Source of the DNA: CAZQRP01 sp964596125
GTDB taxonomy: Bacteria; Chloroflexota; Dehalococcoidia; GIF9; UBA5629
Direction of reading: 5' to 3'
Length of the DNA: 64,000 nucleotides
Assembly (NCBI GenBank): GCA_964596125.1
Contig: CAZQRP010000008.1
Location: forward strand, 54,581-118,580
Made by a program: the position numbers and the translations under genes. Under the pieces are notes generated by a model. It was not told the DNA's origin, did no database searches, and saw nothing but the letters and a program-made list of their open reading frames with translations. Position 1 is the stretch's first letter, and each line of letters opens with the position of its first letter. Below, piece after piece: positions 52,516 to 62,182 of the stretch.

Positions 52516-53754
52516 TTATGTTGAACTCCTTATAGTGTTAATGACTTCGGCTATCGATGGTGCTTCAATGGTTTGGCCTTGATATCGGTCGATAATAGTA
52601 AATAGCAGTGGTTCCGGCTGCACTGTGACCAGCCAACGCTTGTATTGCTGGTAACTATTGAAGTCAAAAGAAGTCACATAGCCAGCATCGCGGAGCGATT
52701 TGGCTAGGATAAAACATGATTTCGTGGTTTCAGTTGTGGTAGTTGTACCTCTAACTAAGACTTCGTTTTTTAATTCAGGTTCAGCCTTGGGTTTAATTAA
52801 ATTCATAAGTGGATCGAGGTAGAGGGCAAAGCCACAAGCTGGAGTGCTCTCACCACCTATAAGAGGTATGAGGTCGTCATACCTACCACCACCGCCTATC
52901 TTATGCTCTTCTACTAAAAATTGGAAGCAAAGCCCGGTATAATATTCAAAACCTCGAGTGGACGTAATATCAATTTGATATCGACAATCCAGAGCATCGA
53001 GAAGGCTGGTTATCTCAGCAAAGTTCTCAAGTTCCGTCTTTAACTCAAATGAAATCTCAGGAAGGGCTTTCAAATTTTCTAGAAAGCCGCTGGATTTTCC
53101 TCTTAACTCGAGCAATAGCGAGAGTAGCCGGTTTACATCAGAATTGCCTGCCTTTGTTTTCGTCAAGGCCTTCCAATTGCCATCTCTAATTTGACTTAAC
53201 AGTTTCGCTTCTTTATCGGGAGTGAGTTTTAATTCCTTAAGTAATGCTTTTAGCATTCCGGCATGTGATAGCTGTATTCTAACCTCTCCAATTTGTAGAC
53301 TATTCATGATTTCGATAGCAAGAAAAATCGTTTCCACGTCTGATGCTGGTTTAGCATTGCCTAATAGTTCAACTCCACATTGCCAGCGTTCTCGATTTTC
53401 TTTGCCTGTTTCCTCAAATGCGAACACATTAGTGACATAAAAAAGCCTGGCTATTTCCTGTTTAGGTAGATTTTCAATATAAAGTCGGGCAACAGGAATT
53501 GTGCCATCCGGTCTCAGTACTACTCTTTCTCCACTCCAGCCATCCCAATCAAGAAAGGAATACACTCTATTCAGCATACTGGGGGTAAGTGTCCCGGCGG
53601 CTGTAAATAGGTGAAGGTATTCTAATGTTGGTGTTCTTACCTCGCGATATCCCCATTTTAGACAGAAACCTCGAAATGAATTTTCGATATAGCGGAAGCG
53701 TTCTATATCGTTTGGAAGCAAATCTCGTGCGCCCTTACATTTTTGATTTTTCAT
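52516..53754 (-). CDS. hisZ: ATP phosphoribosyltransferase regulatory subunit
   Basis: The 412-residue protein is a class II tRNA-synthetase-like paralogue. It has RDLLPNDIERFRYIE, FLDWDGWSGERVVLRPDGTI, GGGRYDDLIPLIGG and a C-terminal HGTP-like domain. Next to a short-form hisG it is most likely HisZ, which pairs with HisG for activity and feedback inhibition. A true histidyl-tRNA synthetase is less likely: the usual RPE-G-T is RPDGT here, and the gene heads the his operon. A promoter lies just upstream. Confidence 0.88.
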   Translation of the reverse strand: MKNQKCKGARDLLPNDIERFRYIENSFRGFCLKWGYREVRTPTLEYLHLFTAAGTLTPSMLNRVYSFLDWDGWSGERVVLRPDGTIPVARLYIENLPKQEIARLFYVTNVFAFEETGKENRERWQCGVELLGNAKPASDVETIFLAIEIMNSLQIGEVRIQLSHAGMLKALLKELKLTPDKEAKLLSQIRDGNWKALTKTKAGNSDVNRLLSLLLELRGKSSGFLENLKALPEISFELKTELENFAEITSLLDALDCRYQIDITSTRGFEYYTGLCFQFLVEEHKIGGGGRYDDLIPLIGGESTPACGFALYLDPLMNLIKPKAEPELKNEVLVRGTTTTTETTKSCFILAKSLRDAGYVTSFDFNSYQQYKRWLVTVQPEPLLFTIIDRYQGQTIEAPSIAEVINTIRSST

Positions 53755-53781
53755 ACCATTAAACCTTTAGCAAGCTGACCT

Positions 53782-53810
53782 ATTCTACACTAATCCATTT
53801 GACCCATCAA
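53782..53810 (-). promoter_or_regulatory. his operon promoter
   Basis: Read leftward: TTGATG (53805-53810), 17 bases, TAGAAT (53782-53787), about 28 bases before the hisZ start. Confidence 0.55.
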
Positions 53811-53817
53811 TCTTGAT

Positions 53818-53846
53818 TTGCTGTTAGCTAGTCCCTCGGATATAAT
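53818..53846 (+). promoter_or_regulatory. nfeD-slipin promoter
   Basis: TTGCTG (53818-53823), 17 bases, TATAAT (53841-53846), ending about 20 bases before the nfeD ATG. It is divergent from the his promoter. Confidence 0.55.
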
Positions 53847-53866
53847 TGGATTACAATTGATAATAC

Positions 53867-55180
53867 ATGCTGAAAAATATATTCAGATTTAGTTACATTT
53901 TTATATTGGCTTTGACTTTGGTGGTGGCCTTTGTATCCGATGGGGTCGATGCTCGTTCATCTACCATGGAAGTCCTGACTGTTGATGGCGCTATCGTTCC
54001 TGTAATTGCCGATTACATCGATAGAGGTATTAGCGAAGCTGAGTCTAAGGGAAGTACCGCTTGCATCATCGAACTGAATACTCCCGGTGGGCTCCTCGAT
54101 TCAACGGAGAGAATTGTCCAGCGAATTCTCAATGCAAAGGTACCTGTAGTAGTCTATGTATCGCCCAGGGGTAGTTGGGCAGCTTCTGCCGGTACGTTCA
54201 TCACCATATCTAGTCATATAGCGGTCATGGCACCTGGGACTACTATCGGAGCAGCAACTCCTGTAAGCGGCGAAGGCCAGGAGTTGCCTGAAGAAGTGCA
54301 AAGAAAAGCTACGGAATTTGCTGCTGCATTTATAAGGAGCATTGCAGAGACACGTGGCAGGGACCAGGAACAGGCGGAACTGGCAGTCACTGAAGCCAAG
54401 TCATTTACTGTTACCGAAGCATTAGAGAATAACCTTATTGATTTTCAGGCGAATAACTTACAAAGCCTTGTTGAGCAGATTAACGGCAGGAAAGTCACAT
54501 TGGCTGGTGGAGAGGAAGTAATTATCGATACTTCTGGCGATTTGTTAAGTAAAGTTGAGATGAATCTTGCTGAACGCTTTTTACATGTGATCAGTAATCC
54601 CAATGTTGCTTATATTCTGCTTAGTGTGGCTACTATAGGGCTTATTACGGAGATATCGAATCCGGGGATGATATTTCCTGGTGTGGTTGGCGGTATTTGT
54701 TTGCTCATTGCCTTTTATTCTTTGGGTACGCTTAACGCCTATTGGGCGGGGGTTTTACTTATGCTGTTAGCGTTTGGGCTATTTATTGCCGAGATTTTTA
54801 CGCCGACATTTGGTATACTATCAGCTGGAGGAATTACTTCTTTGGTTATTGGCTCTCTCGTTTTGTTCAGTAACAATCCGCCGGCACTGGAGGTAAATCG
54901 TGTTTTAATCGCTGCGGTTGCTATCGTCGTAGCTGCCTTTATTGTTTTTGTTATCGGCGCTGTAATTCGAGGGCAGAAACGTCAAGCAGCCACAGGTATA
55001 GAGGGGCTGAAAGGTAAAGTGGCTGTTGCTCAGACGAAACTTGGGCCCAAGGGATTTGTTCTAGTTGAAGGTGAACGTTGGTCTGCCACATCTGAAAAGG
55101 GTACGGTGGAGCCTGGAGAGGAGGTGACAATACTCGACGTCGAAGGATTGAAACTGATAGTAAGTAAAAAGAAAAAATAA
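53867..55180 (+). CDS. NfeD-family membrane serine protease (ClpP-like)
   Basis: The 437-residue protein has a signal peptide (1-28), a ClpP-fold domain (about 35-220) with NTPGGLLDSTERIVQRI and the active-site loop GSWAASAGTFI, four membrane helices (about 240-370), and a C-terminal NfeD OB-fold (GLKGKVAVAQTKLGPKGFVL). Long-form NfeD proteins cut slipin/stomatin partners. The slipin gene follows after ten bases, as expected. Confidence 0.94.
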   Translation: MLKNIFRFSYIFILALTLVVAFVSDGVDARSSTMEVLTVDGAIVPVIADYIDRGISEAESKGSTACIIELNTPGGLLDSTERIVQRILNAKVPVVVYVSPRGSWAASAGTFITISSHIAVMAPGTTIGAATPVSGEGQELPEEVQRKATEFAAAFIRSIAETRGRDQEQAELAVTEAKSFTVTEALENNLIDFQANNLQSLVEQINGRKVTLAGGEEVIIDTSGDLLSKVEMNLAERFLHVISNPNVAYILLSVATIGLITEISNPGMIFPGVVGGICLLIAFYSLGTLNAYWAGVLLMLLAFGLFIAEIFTPTFGILSAGGITSLVIGSLVLFSNNPPALEVNRVLIAAVAIVVAAFIVFVIGAVIRGQKRQAATGIEGLKGKVAVAQTKLGPKGFVLVEGERWSATSEKGTVEPGEEVTILDVEGLKLIVSKKKK

Positions 55181-55190
55181 GGAGGTAGAA

Positions 55191-55958
55191 ATGGCAGGAA
55201 ACACCATTGTTATTTTCGCGGTAGTCATAGTTGCTTTCATATTACTTTCAGCGGCTATTAAGATCGTTAATGAATATGAGCGCGGCGTTATATTTCGCCT
55301 GGGACGCTATGTCGGTACGAGAGGCCCCGGACTTATTTTATTGATTCCGTTTATTGAGCGAATGGTGAAGATTGACCTTCGCGTTGTCACTATGGATGTT
55401 CCAACTCAGGAATGTATTACGATGGACACGGTCACTGTAAAAGTGGATGCCGTGGTCTATTTCAGGGTGATGAAGCCGCAGGATGCTGTACTGAACGTGG
55501 AGCAGTTTGTTAGAGCTACATCGCTGCTTTCTCAAACTACGCTGCGCAATGTAGTGGGTCAATCGGAGCTTGAGGACCTGCTTGCGCACCGTGACAAGAT
55601 CAACGAAAAGCTCCAATCACTTATTGATGAAGGAACGGAGCCATGGGGAATAAAGGTGAGTATGGTGGAGGTCAGGGACGTTGAGTTGCCTGACACAATG
55701 CAGCGTGCTATGGCAGCTCAGGCTGAAGCTGAACGAGAAAGGCGGGCCAAGATTGTTCATGCCGATGGTGAATATCAGGCTGCTGAAAAACTGGCTGAAG
55801 CCGCAAGAGTTATCTCCAGTCAACCTTCAGCTATGCAGCTTCGATATCTCCAGACCTTGGGCATGATTTCTACCGAGCGGACTAATACGATAGTGTTCCC
55901 TTTACCTATAGATTTAATAGTGCCTTTACTGGGTAAAGGCAAATCGGAAGAGAAATAG
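55191..55958 (+). CDS. slipin (stomatin-like SPFH/band 7 protein)
   Basis: The 255-residue protein has an N-terminal membrane segment (IVIFAVVIVAFILLSAAI), then the SPFH domain: NEYERGVIFRLGRYVG, RGPGLILLIPFIERM, VDAVVYFRVMKPQDAVLNVE, and a coiled-coil AQAEAERERRAKIVHADGE. It forms membrane microdomain oligomers and is a substrate of NfeD. GGAGGT precedes the ATG. Its last codons include an inverted repeat (GCCTTTAC/GTAAAGGC, 55,922-55,940). Confidence 0.94.
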   Translation: MAGNTIVIFAVVIVAFILLSAAIKIVNEYERGVIFRLGRYVGTRGPGLILLIPFIERMVKIDLRVVTMDVPTQECITMDTVTVKVDAVVYFRVMKPQDAVLNVEQFVRATSLLSQTTLRNVVGQSELEDLLAHRDKINEKLQSLIDEGTEPWGIKVSMVEVRDVELPDTMQRAMAAQAEAERERRAKIVHADGEYQAAEKLAEAARVISSQPSAMQLRYLQTLGMISTERTNTIVFPLPIDLIVPLLGKGKSEEK

Positions 55959-55966
55959 CTCAAAGA

Positions 55967-56001
55967 ATCATCCCCGCCTGTTATTAACGGGTGGGGATGA
56001 T
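55967..56001. terminator. bidirectional hairpin between slipin and birA
   Basis: ATCATCCCCGCC pairs with the complementary GGGTGGGGATGAT side with one G-T pair, forming a 12-base stem with a 10-11 base loop. It lies between two convergent genes. T-runs beyond it are weak, so it is a probable rather than certain terminator. Confidence 0.65.
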
Positions 56002-56002
56002 G

Positions 56003-56788
56003 TTAATCCTTTATTATTTCAACATCACCGGCTATAATTTCGGTAAGATTTCCATTGGCATCGCGCAGCATTAAGTTGCCGCCTTTGGTCACTGATTCGG
56101 CTATTCCTTGCTCAACTGATTCACCGAGTTTGACCCGTATCGATTTACCCAATGTGTTCATGTGCTGTTGCCATTCTTTATATGTAGGTGCACCGGCTTT
56201 GGCTTCCAAATATAGCTTTTCCAGTTCTGATAATACTACGTAGCAGAGCTCATTTCTTGAAACTTCTGTCCCCAGCTCCTGTAATAGACTGGTAGCTAAA
56301 GACGATATCTCGGGAAAAGCCACGGGATTTAGATTAACATTTATTCCAATGCCTATGATGGCGAAGTTTATAGCAGTACCTTTCACTTCGCTTTCTATAA
56401 GAATTCCACATATTTTCTTATTTTTTACCATGACATCGTTAGGCCATTTAATATGAGTTTCGAGACCGGAAACACTTTTTATAGCCCGGACTACAGCAAG
56501 TGATGCCACCATTATCAGTTGCGGAAGGTTTTCCATGGAAGGTCGCAGGATGATGGACATGGCCAAATTACCTTCCGGTGAAAGCCATGCTCTACCCGCT
56601 CGTCCTTTGCCCCATGTCTGTTTATTAGCAATAATGACTGTTCCTTCGGCGGCTCCGTCCCTGGCCAGTTCCTTAGCTACATCCATGGTTGAGGTGATGG
56701 TGGTATACTGATACAATTGTCGTCCCACGAATTCAGTAGCTAAATGGCTTTCAAGAAAGGTCTTAATGTTGTCCTGCTTATCTGGCAT
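56003..56788 (-). CDS. birA: biotin-protein ligase without DNA-binding domain
   Basis: The 261-residue protein has the ligase motifs TITSTMDVAKELARDGA, GKGRAGRAWLSPEGNLAMSI, HIKWPNDVMVKNKKICGILI and a C-terminal SH3-like domain. It lacks the N-terminal winged helix of bifunctional BirA, so it is not a repressor. It attaches biotin to carriers such as the one at 33,086. Confidence 0.95.
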   Translation of the reverse strand: MPDKQDNIKTFLESHLATEFVGRQLYQYTTITSTMDVAKELARDGAAEGTVIIANKQTWGKGRAGRAWLSPEGNLAMSIILRPSMENLPQLIMVASLAVVRAIKSVSGLETHIKWPNDVMVKNKKICGILIESEVKGTAINFAIIGIGINVNLNPVAFPEISSLATSLLQELGTEVSRNELCYVVLSELEKLYLEAKAGAPTYKEWQQHMNTLGKSIRVKLGESVEQGIAESVTKGGNLMLRDANGNLTEIIAGDVEIIKD

Positions 56789-56955
56789 TTAATGTTTTAT
56801 CGTTTTACGGTGCTTTCTATCTATAAAGTATATCTGTAGATTGGCGCTATGTCCAAGATGTAAAAATAGATGAACCTTGACAATTTTTGTAAAGCAAATT
56901 AGCATAGCTATAGCAACAGTAAATTTAAAACGATTAAATCAGGTGAGAGCAAGGT

Positions 56956-57738
56956 ATGGAGTCTAATGATTTGAACTATTTAACGGATGAAGTTGCTGAA
57001 TTGATTTTTCAAGCCGGCCGAGTTGTGATATTTACCGGGGCTGGGATGAGTACAGAATCGGGTATACCTGACTTCCGCAGTCCAGGTGGAATTTGGAGCA
57101 GGTTCGATCCAGAAGAATTTACCATCCAGAGGTTTCTCAGTAGTAGAGAGAGTCGAAAAAAGCAATGGGGTCTATTTGCCGAAGGTGGTCTCACAACAAA
57201 TGCAGAGCCTAATCCTGCTCACTATGCCATTGCTGAAATGGAAAAATTAAGTAAACTGGAGTGTATCATTACTCAGAATGTAGACGGACTTCACCAAAAA
57301 GCAGGGAATTCTCCGCAAAAGGTCTTAGAACTTCACGGAAATATGAGACGTGTGAAGTGCCTGGATTGTGGTAAGTACTTCTCCACAGAGGATATCATGC
57401 AGAGGTTGAAGAATGAAGACGTTCCTGATTGTGATACCTGCCGGGGCATCCTGAAACCTGATGCTGTTTTTTTTGGTGAACAGTTGCCACAACAGACATT
57501 GAATGATGCAATCCATTATTCTCGTAATTGTGACCTTTTTATTGTTATTGGCTCTACTATTGTCGTTTACCCGGCGGCGTACATGCCGATTTATGCTAAG
57601 GAGTCTGGTGCCAAGCTGGTCATTGTTAATCTCAGTTCGACCCCGATGGACTCAGATGCCACCGTTGTTATTAATAATAAGGCCGGGGATACTATGCCTG
57701 TTATTGTTGAAAAAGTCAGAAGTCGCTTTATGGCTTAA
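56956..57738 (+). CDS. cobB: NAD-dependent protein deacylase (sirtuin)
   Basis: The 260-residue protein has FTGAGMSTESGIPDFRSPGG (28-45), the TQNVDGLHQKAG motif, the catalytic His in LELHGNMRR, and four zinc Cys (CLDC...CDTC). It removes acyl groups from lysines using NAD+. Acetyl-CoA synthetase (AcsA, encoded at 21,931) is a classical target. GGTGAG site upstream. Confidence 0.95.
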   Translation: MESNDLNYLTDEVAELIFQAGRVVIFTGAGMSTESGIPDFRSPGGIWSRFDPEEFTIQRFLSSRESRKKQWGLFAEGGLTTNAEPNPAHYAIAEMEKLSKLECIITQNVDGLHQKAGNSPQKVLELHGNMRRVKCLDCGKYFSTEDIMQRLKNEDVPDCDTCRGILKPDAVFFGEQLPQQTLNDAIHYSRNCDLFIVIGSTIVVYPAAYMPIYAKESGAKLVIVNLSSTPMDSDATVVINNKAGDTMPVIVEKVRSRFMA

Positions 57739-57813
57739 GAAGGTTATAGATGAGAGCTCTATGAGTATTAATTCATTGATAATTACTATTTCATTTTTTA
57801 TGGAGGTGTTGAC

Positions 57814-58932
57814 TTGAGAAAGTATTTATTTCCAGCATTGGTTATTATTATCCTAACTGCTGGATGTTTACCAGTTGTTCCATCGGACTCTCCTCCCAAT
57901 GAACCTCCGACTGCCTATATAGACTCCATATCCTCAACAAGAGTTTTTGAGGGTGAAACCGTGACCTTCAGTGGCCATGGTACTGACAAAGAAGGGACTA
58001 TAGTAGCTTATAACTGGCGCTCAAGTATAGATGGTGTAATAAGCACTTCGGCAAGTTTTCAGACCTCGTCGTTATCAGCGGGGAAAAATATCGTTTATTT
58101 TAAAGTTCAGGATAATCTGGGTGATTGGTCGAAAGAAATATATCGCGGCATTACAGTTATTCCCGAAGGGGCTATTGAACCGATAGTTAATTTATTTGAG
58201 GCACATCCTGAAAGTATCAAACAAGGCGGATCTATTGAGTTGACCTGGAATATTTCTGGTGCGAAGACGGTCAGCATTGAGCCCGGGGTAGGCGATGTTG
58301 CTTCTGTAGGAAACCGTACTGTTGTTCCCACAACGACTACTTCTTATGCTTTGACGGCTTCTAATGAGAAGGGAAGCGTGACTGTAAAGCGTAAGGTGAC
58401 AGTTGTTACGATACCGGTACGTACAATTGAAACGTTTTCAATTGGAGAAGAGGATGGTCATGTAAGGAGTGACGGCAAAATAAACCCAGACCCGAATGTA
58501 GGAGTCACCGCTTCGGGAGTGCCCATGCAGGCATTCTTGAGCTTTGATATCTCGATGGTACCGTCCGGAGCCATTATTAAGTCTTCTTCTCTTGATTTGT
58601 CTAATTGTCTTACGCATTTTTCTAATGAGATATATGGGAATGTCTTTGGTTATCTAGGGGCTCTGGGTGTTTTCCATGACCAGTATGGTGACCTGGACAA
58701 GGATGATTATGTTACAGGTTTTCATGGAGCTATGATTACCAGTTATACATTACCAAATCGACCTTTTGTTTCCAGTTTACTAACCAGTGCAATTCAAAAA
58801 CAGGTTGATGAGGGAAGTCCCCGCTTTCAGGTTCGAGTGCAGTTTGAGAAACCTGTTTTCTTCGATATCCAGGCTAATTACCTTGAGTTAGCACCAGGTA
58901 AACCTAAGCTCGTATTTACCTATGAGGACTAA
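57814..58932 (+). CDS. lipoprotein with PKD-like, Ig-like and DNRLRE/CBM96-like domains
   Basis: The 372-residue protein starts at a TTG with GGAGGT six bases upstream, and has a lipobox (IIILTAGC). About 25-120 is a PKD-like fold (SRVFEGETVTFSGHGTD), about 125-200 an Ig-like fold (SIKQGGSIELTWNISGAKTV), and about 205-372 a jelly-roll domain with AFLSFDISMVPSGAIIKSSS, typical of surface beta proteins that bind polysaccharide. It is a surface binding protein; its ligand is not known. Confidence 0.8.
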   Translation: MRKYLFPALVIIILTAGCLPVVPSDSPPNEPPTAYIDSISSTRVFEGETVTFSGHGTDKEGTIVAYNWRSSIDGVISTSASFQTSSLSAGKNIVYFKVQDNLGDWSKEIYRGITVIPEGAIEPIVNLFEAHPESIKQGGSIELTWNISGAKTVSIEPGVGDVASVGNRTVVPTTTTSYALTASNEKGSVTVKRKVTVVTIPVRTIETFSIGEEDGHVRSDGKINPDPNVGVTASGVPMQAFLSFDISMVPSGAIIKSSSLDLSNCLTHFSNEIYGNVFGYLGALGVFHDQYGDLDKDDYVTGFHGAMITSYTLPNRPFVSSLLTSAIQKQVDEGSPRFQVRVQFEKPVFFDIQANYLELAPGKPKLVFTYED

Positions 58933-59101
58933 GTTGAGGATTGAGAAGTAGTAGCTGCTGAGTAGAAGGGAAGATGCTGACACAGGGCTTTTTTCAAAGA
59001 TTAGGAAACAGAATAAGGGATGTGTATTACCCTGGTTAGCTTCAATCAGGGATGCAGTGTTGCTTAAGAAATAGAACAGGTTTGTCTGAGGAGTTTAAGA
59101 G

Positions 59102-59349
59102 CTATATCTGAATCCTTTCCAGCTCAAAACGATAGTTTTCGATTACTGGATTGGCCAAGAGCTTGTGACACATGTCATTTACCTGTTGGTGAGCCTTCTC
59201 ATAGTCCTCTTCTTTAATTCGGATTTCCATATACTTACCGGCGCGAACATCTTCAACTGTGGAAAAACGAGATTGTGCAATGCTCCCTTTATAGTCAATC
59301 CTTGCGGATCATTTACTGATGGTTTTAAGGTGATATAGACTTTCGCCAA
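59102..59349 (-). pseudogene. purS: purS (FGAM synthase subunit) with a one-base frameshift
   Basis: Read leftward from the TTG at 59,349: MAKVYITLKPSVNDPQGLTI, continuing to ALHNL, where the frame breaks. The next frame continues GFSTVEDVRAGKYMEIRIKE and ends YRFELERIQI at the stop 59,102-59,104. Adding one base at about 59,262-59,268 (a G next to a homopolymer) restores an 82-residue PurS. PurS pairs with PurQ and PurL to make FGAM. The gene is the last of the leftward pur cluster. It is either inactive, or the base is a sequencing error; programmed frameshifting is unlikely. Confidence 0.75.
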
Positions 59350-59445
59350 ATGTATTACAAATAGCTTTATCCGGTTTTCGATGAACGTTCAAATTCATCC
59401 ATGCTTATAAGAAATTACAATGTCCATGCAGTAATTTTGGCTTGA

Positions 59446-60348
59446 CTATATCAGTAAATCTCTGCCAACTAGCTTGGTATATGCTTCTTTGTATCTTTCG
59501 GAAGTTCTTTGAATGATTTCTTGAGGTAGCATTGGTGCAGGAGGCTCTTTATTCCAGCCGGAGGCTTCCAGCCAGTCGCGAACTGGTTGTTTGTCGAAGC
59601 TTGGTTGAGATTGCCCCACAATATAAAGGCTGGCATCCCAGAGGCGACTTGAATCCGGTGTCAATATCTCATCAATGAGCATCAATTCTCCATCGATAAA
59701 ACCGAACTCAAGCTTGGTGTCAGCGATGATAATACCACGGCTACGTGCATAGTTGTGCGCATACTGATAGATAGCTATACTCTTTTCTTCTAGGTTCTGT
59801 GCCGTGTCTTTCCCCAGCAGGTCTATTAATTCTTTTTGGGTTAAGGGGCTGTCGTGTCCACTCTCGGCTTTCGTGGTAGGAGTAAATAGTGGTTCGGATA
59901 ATTCCTGGCTTTCCTGTAATCCTTTAGGTTGTGGTATATCGAATATATAACCGGTTTTTTTATATTCTGCCCAGGCTGACCCTGATATGTAGCCACGTAC
60001 AATTGCTTCGATAGAGATGCGTTTTGCTTTCCGGACAATCATTGACCGGCCTATAAGGTAGTCTGGAAAGGTCGTTTCGCCCGGAAGATGATAAAGTAGT
60101 GAATCTGCCGTATCGATTAGATTTATCATGTGGTTTCCTATAATATGTCTTGTTTTGTCAAACCAGAAAGCCGATAGCTGATTAAGAACAAGACCTTTTT
60201 CCGGGATACCACAGGGCAACACAGAATCAAAAGCAGAAATCCTGTCTGTAGCGATAAGCAGCATTTTATCGCCCAGGTCATAGGTATCACGGACCTTACC
60301 CCTGTAAGATAAGGAAATCGACAGATCGGTTTCAAGTATAATAGACAT
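59446..60348 (-). CDS. purC: SAICAR synthase
   Basis: The 300-residue protein is of the longer PurC class. It has YRGKVRDTYDLGDKMLLIAT, DRISAFDSVLPCGIPEKG, EAIVRGYISGSAWAEYKKTG and DEILTPDSSRLWDAS. It joins aspartate to CAIR with ATP. It is 14 bases after purB and 96 bases before purS. Confidence 0.97.
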   Translation of the reverse strand: MSIILETDLSISLSYRGKVRDTYDLGDKMLLIATDRISAFDSVLPCGIPEKGLVLNQLSAFWFDKTRHIIGNHMINLIDTADSLLYHLPGETTFPDYLIGRSMIVRKAKRISIEAIVRGYISGSAWAEYKKTGYIFDIPQPKGLQESQELSEPLFTPTTKAESGHDSPLTQKELIDLLGKDTAQNLEEKSIAIYQYAHNYARSRGIIIADTKLEFGFIDGELMLIDEILTPDSSRLWDASLYIVGQSQPSFDKQPVRDWLEASGWNKEPPAPMLPQEIIQRTSERYKEAYTKLVGRDLLI

Positions 60349-60362
60349 ACTGTTTATTCTAC

Positions 60363-61709
60363 TTAAAGTGCTTGTGGCGCCATTTCATCGGCCTTCGCAG
60401 CTTTAACTTCCTTTCTTTTAATTAGACCCAGTCGCTTGAATATTTCGTCTATATGATTAAGAAAGTGGTTATAATCAAAGATAGACTCCATCTCTGATTC
60501 GGAAAGCTGACTCATTACGTCGGCATCGGCTTTAAGCAATTTTAAAAAGCTAGTTTTCTCTTTCCAGGCTTTCATTGCATTACGTTGTACTAAATCATAT
60601 GCTTTTTGTCGACTTAGTCCTTTTTCTATCAAAGCTATAAGTACCCGCTGGGAAAATACCAATCCCTGTGTTATATCCAGATTACGGCGCATATTCTCTG
60701 GATATACCTGGAGTCCTTTCATCACCGAATTAAAAATGTGCAACATATAGTCGACTGCCAGGCATGAATCGGGCAGGATAATACGTTCGGTAGAAGAGTG
60801 ACTGATATCACGTTCATGCCACAGAGCGATGTTTTCCATAGAAGTTTGGGCATAACCTCTTACTAATCGTGCCAGTCCGCAGACTCGCTCACAGAGTTCC
60901 GGATTTCGCTTATGAGGCATAGCTGAGGAACCGGTTTGCCCGGCGGCGAAAGGCTCTTCTGCCTCCAGGACTTCCGTTCGCTGGAGGCTTCTTATTTCTG
61001 TGGCGAACTTCTCCAGGGAACTGGCAATAATGGCAAGTGTGGTTACAAATTGGGCATGGCGGTCACGCTGAATAATCTGGCTGGATACGGGTGCCGGCAC
61101 AAGTCCTAACTTACGACAAGCTTTGTTTTCTACGTCTGGATTTACAGTAGCATAGGTGCCGACAGCCCCCGAGATTTTACCGACACTGATAATTTTTTCG
61201 GCTTCAGCAAGCCGGTCAGCATTACGCTTCATTTCCTGTGCCCACAGCGCCATTTTAAGACCAAATGTAATCGGCTCAGCATGGACGCCATGGGTCCGTC
61301 CCATCATGATTGTTTTTTTATGCTCAATAGCTTTATTTTCCAGAGTGACGATGAGCTCAGTGATTCCCTGAGCCAGTTGTTTTAATGCTTCCTTTAGCTG
61401 AAGGCTGAGGCCAGTATCTATAACATCGGAGGAGGTAAGACCGAGGTGAATGAAGCGGGATTCTTCTCCAAGGCTTTCACTGACAGCGCCAACGAAAGCG
61501 GTCATATCGTGATGGGTTACTTTGAGAATCTCAGCAATACGGTCAAGATTGTAGTGGGCTGCCCTTATTTTCGGAATGGCTTCCTTTGGGATATTTCCCA
61601 GCTCTGCCCATGCCTCGCAAACAGCAATTTCTACCTGAAGCCATTTATTGAACTTATTCTCTTCGGACCATATCTTTTTCATTTGTGGCCTGGAATAACG
61701 TTCAATCAT
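60363..61709 (-). CDS. purB: adenylosuccinate lyase
   Basis: The 448-residue protein starts at the ATG 61,709 with GGAG six bases upstream; a TTG at 61,721 would overlap that site. It has TSSDVIDTGLSLQLKEAL, MMGRTHGVHAEPITFGLKM and the signature GSSAMPHKRNPELCERV. It splits SAICAR and adenylosuccinate. It follows purE by 20 bases. Confidence 0.97.
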   Translation of the reverse strand: MIERYSRPQMKKIWSEENKFNKWLQVEIAVCEAWAELGNIPKEAIPKIRAAHYNLDRIAEILKVTHHDMTAFVGAVSESLGEESRFIHLGLTSSDVIDTGLSLQLKEALKQLAQGITELIVTLENKAIEHKKTIMMGRTHGVHAEPITFGLKMALWAQEMKRNADRLAEAEKIISVGKISGAVGTYATVNPDVENKACRKLGLVPAPVSSQIIQRDRHAQFVTTLAIIASSLEKFATEIRSLQRTEVLEAEEPFAAGQTGSSAMPHKRNPELCERVCGLARLVRGYAQTSMENIALWHERDISHSSTERIILPDSCLAVDYMLHIFNSVMKGLQVYPENMRRNLDITQGLVFSQRVLIALIEKGLSRQKAYDLVQRNAMKAWKEKTSFLKLLKADADVMSQLSESEMESIFDYNHFLNHIDEIFKRLGLIKRKEVKAAKADEMAPQAL

Positions 61710-61729
61710 AGTTGTCTCCAATAATAAAG

Positions 61730-62182
61730 CTATACTGACTTCTGCTTATATTTTATGTAGGCATCTTCAATCTCTTTATGTTTAAGGCCCAGTATTTGGA
61801 TTGCTAGCAAAGCAGCATTTTTCACTCCGGATGTCCCGATACCGACACAGGCAACCGGGACGCCGGCTGGCATTTGCACTATGGAATAAAGGGAATCAAT
61901 GCCTTTGAATTCACTGGTAGGCAGCGGAACTCCGATGACAGGTAGGGTAGTCCAACTAGCCACAGCCCCAGGCAAATGGGCAGCAGCACCCGCTGCAGCA
62001 ATAATGATTTCTACTCCCTTCTCTCTGGCTTTCATTCCATATTCACGGACCTTATCTGGATTTCTATGAGCTGAAAGCACCAGGAGTTCATACGTAATAC
62101 CTAGTTGATTCAGTATATCAAGAGCTGGTTGAATGAGTGGTTCATCGGTTTTACTGCCTATTAGTATTCCTACCAGGGGCAT
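61730..62182 (-). CDS. purE: N5-CAIR mutase
   Basis: The 150-residue protein has the class I PurE motifs GILIGSKTDEPLIQPALDIL, VLSAHRNPDKVREYG and AAGAAAHLPGAVAS. SxTD and SAHRxP are the substrate-binding pieces. Here the usual GSxSD has Thr-Asp. It starts where purD ends. PurK is not in the window. Confidence 0.95.
   Translation of the reverse strand: MPLVGILIGSKTDEPLIQPALDILNQLGITYELLVLSAHRNPDKVREYGMKAREKGVEIIIAAAGAAAHLPGAVASWTTLPVIGVPLPTSEFKGIDSLYSIVQMPAGVPVACVGIGTSGVKNAALLAIQILGLKHKEIEDAYIKYKQKSV

Noticed and set aside
52516..53754. Histidyl-tRNA synthetase (hisS)
   Set aside because: Position at the head of the his operon next to short-form hisG and the altered RPDGT motif favour HisZ, although the fold is shared.
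56003..56788. BirA as repressor of bioY
   Set aside because: The protein lacks the N-terminal winged helix needed for DNA binding.
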